Shown here in pieces: positions 6,090-7,242 of a stretch of DNA of 7,242 nt. This DNA is from Planctomycetota bacterium (GTDB lineage Bacteria; Planctomycetota; Phycisphaerae; WQYP01). Position numbers and translations under genes: made by a program. Position 1 is the first letter of the stretch, and every line of letters starts with the position of its first letter. The DNA lies in assembly GCA_021852225.1 (NCBI GenBank), contig JAJZOA010000258.1:1-7242 (forward strand), read 5' to 3'. The notes beneath the pieces were generated by a model. That model did no database searches and was not told the origin of the DNA. It saw only the letters and a program-made list of their open reading frames with translations.

Positions 6090-7242
6090 TTATCCCGCTT
6101 GGCCAGTGCTTTTCTCGTAGAACAGCCCGCCGGGATCGTCGGGATCCAAAGAGGCTGTTTTCATCGGTGCGTTGCGTTGCATAACGGCATAAAGTGATGG
6201 CAGAATCAGCAGGGTTGTGAATGTGGCGAAAACCAGCCCGCCTATAACCGCCCGGCCGATAGGTGCCGACTGCTGGCCGCTTTCGCCAAGCCCCAGGGCC
6301 ATCGGCACCATGCCCGCAATCATGGCAATACTGGTCATGAGAATGGGGCGTAACCGGCTGCCTGCGCCTTCGACGGCCGCGGCGATGCTGTTCATTCCGC
6401 CGCGTCTGAATTGTTCGGCGAACGTGACCAGCAGAATGGAATTGGCAACAGCGATTCCCACCGCCATGATGGATCCCATAAACGATTGGATATTCAGGGT
6501 CGTCCCCGTCAGATACAGGGACAACACCACGCCGGCGATAACGGCGGGCATCGTCAGAATAATGGCGATTGCAAGCTTAAAGCTCTGGAACGTGGCGGCC
6601 AGCAGCAGAAAAATAACCACAATCGCGGCGATCAGGCCGATTCCCAAGCCCGTCAGGATTTCCTCCATGATCGGGATTTGTCCAGTCACACGCACAATCG
6701 CCGCACGTGGCGGTTGGCCTGCCGATTTGATGGTGTCGCGAATGCGCTTTGCCACACCGCCGAGATTATCCGAATTGACATTGGCCGCAATTGAGATTTC
6801 CCGCTGCATGTTCACCCGGTCATACTCTTCGACCGATACGCCACGTTTCACAGCGGCCATATTCCGCAGCAGGACCGCCTGGCCATGCAGGGCACCGACC
6901 AGAATATTCTCGACGGCCTGCAGAGATTTCATTTTGCTCTGCGGCACCTGTACCTGCATGCGATAGGAAATTCCGGTCAGAGGGTCCGCCCAAAAAATCG
7001 GTGTGACATAGCGGCTTGAAGCCGTGGCCTCCAGAACAGAATCCATGATGCTGCGAGCCGTTAATCCGAACAGGCCGGCGCGCGCCCGGTCGATATCCAG
7101 ATTCAAAGTCGGATAATTGACGGACTGAGCTATTTCCACATCCTTGAGCGCGTGAATATCCAGCAGCTTCGCCTTGATTTTCCGGGCAAATGCCAGGTCC
7201 GCTTTCAGATGCGGTCCGCTTACATCCACTTCCACGGGGTTC
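6090..7242 (-). CDS. RND efflux permease, C-terminal part (5' end beyond window)
   Basis: This is the last 383 or so residues of an inner-membrane RND permease of the AcrB/HAE-like superfamily, which uses the proton gradient to drive export as part of a tripartite pump with an adaptor and an outer-membrane channel. The visible part starts in the second periplasmic porter/docking region (EVDVSGP, then YPTLNLDIDRARAG in the funnel-like segment). It continues through five hydrophobic segments that correspond to TM8-TM12, beginning around GIGLIAAIVVIFLLL and ending at VFATFTTLLILPSLYAV, followed by a short polar tail. The RLRPILMTS motif before TM11 is conserved. In TM10 the sequence GIAVANSILL has Ala where AcrB has Lys940. 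The frame is open to the window edge, so the start lies outside. Substrate class (drug or metal) cannot be fixed; the missing CzcA signature residues and the general style favour an HAE-like or uncharacterised RND clade. Confidence 0.93.
   Translation of the reverse strand, partial: NPVEVDVSGPHLKADLAFARKIKAKLLDIHALKDVEIAQSVNYPTLNLDIDRARAGLFGLTARSIMDSVLEATASSRYVTPIFWADPLTGISYRMQVQVPQSKMKSLQAVENILVGALHGQAVLLRNMAAVKRGVSVEEYDRVNMQREISIAANVNSDNLGGVAKRIRDTIKSAGQPPRAAIVRVTGQIPIMEEILTGLGIGLIAAIVVIFLLLAATFQSFKLAIAIILTMPAVIAGVVLSLYLTGTTLNIQSFMGSIMAVGIAVANSILLVTFAEQFRRGGMNSIAAAVEGAGSRLRPILMTSIAMIAGMVPMALGLGESGQQSAPIGRAVIGGLVFATFTTLLILPSLYAVMQRNAPMKTASLDPDDPGGLFYEKSTGQAG

Overview
The window carries five protein-coding genes, all on the minus strand. 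In transcription order, from high to low coordinates, they are: the C-terminal half of an RND-type efflux permease (cut by the right edge), a Cof-type HAD phosphatase, recA, purQ and recJ. No rRNA, tRNA, transposase, CRISPR array or prophage gene was recognised. The DNA is fairly GC-rich by eye and spaciously organised, with three gene-poor gaps of roughly 360 to 460 bp. The genes suggest a free-living, Gram-negative-type bacterium, because an RND permease implies an outer membrane. The long stand-alone PurQ, the style of the RecA N-terminus and the RND subfamily fit Planctomycetota (perhaps Phycisphaerae), but that placement is an impression and no search was run.

Layout. Positions 7242-6090 hold the RND permease fragment. 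Positions 6089-5727 are a gap with a weak promoter candidate for the HAD gene and one doubtful short ORF. Positions 5723-4911 are the HAD phosphatase. Positions 4910-4744 are the recA control region. It has a good promoter whose spacer carries an 11-bp-period direct repeat, followed by a short leader in which a terminator-like hairpin with a U7 tract competes with a second hairpin just before the start codon. Positions 4743-3613 are recA. Positions 3612-3148 are a long gap packed with inverted repeats (a possible structured RNA), then a palindrome and a separate purQ promoter. Positions 3147-2293 are purQ. RecJ follows directly and ends at 398; its longest reading frame overlaps the purQ stop by one base (TGATG). 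Positions 397-1 contain no gene I can support.

How the genes fit together. RecA (strand exchange) and RecJ (5'-3' single-strand exonuclease that resects ends for recombination) are functional partners in recombinational repair. purQ, which supplies the glutaminase subunit for step four of purine synthesis, sits between them and is very likely co-transcribed with recJ. The HAD phosphatase and the efflux pump have no evident link to repair. The core genes are ordinary. The most interesting material is non-coding: the recA leader and the structured recA-purQ gap.
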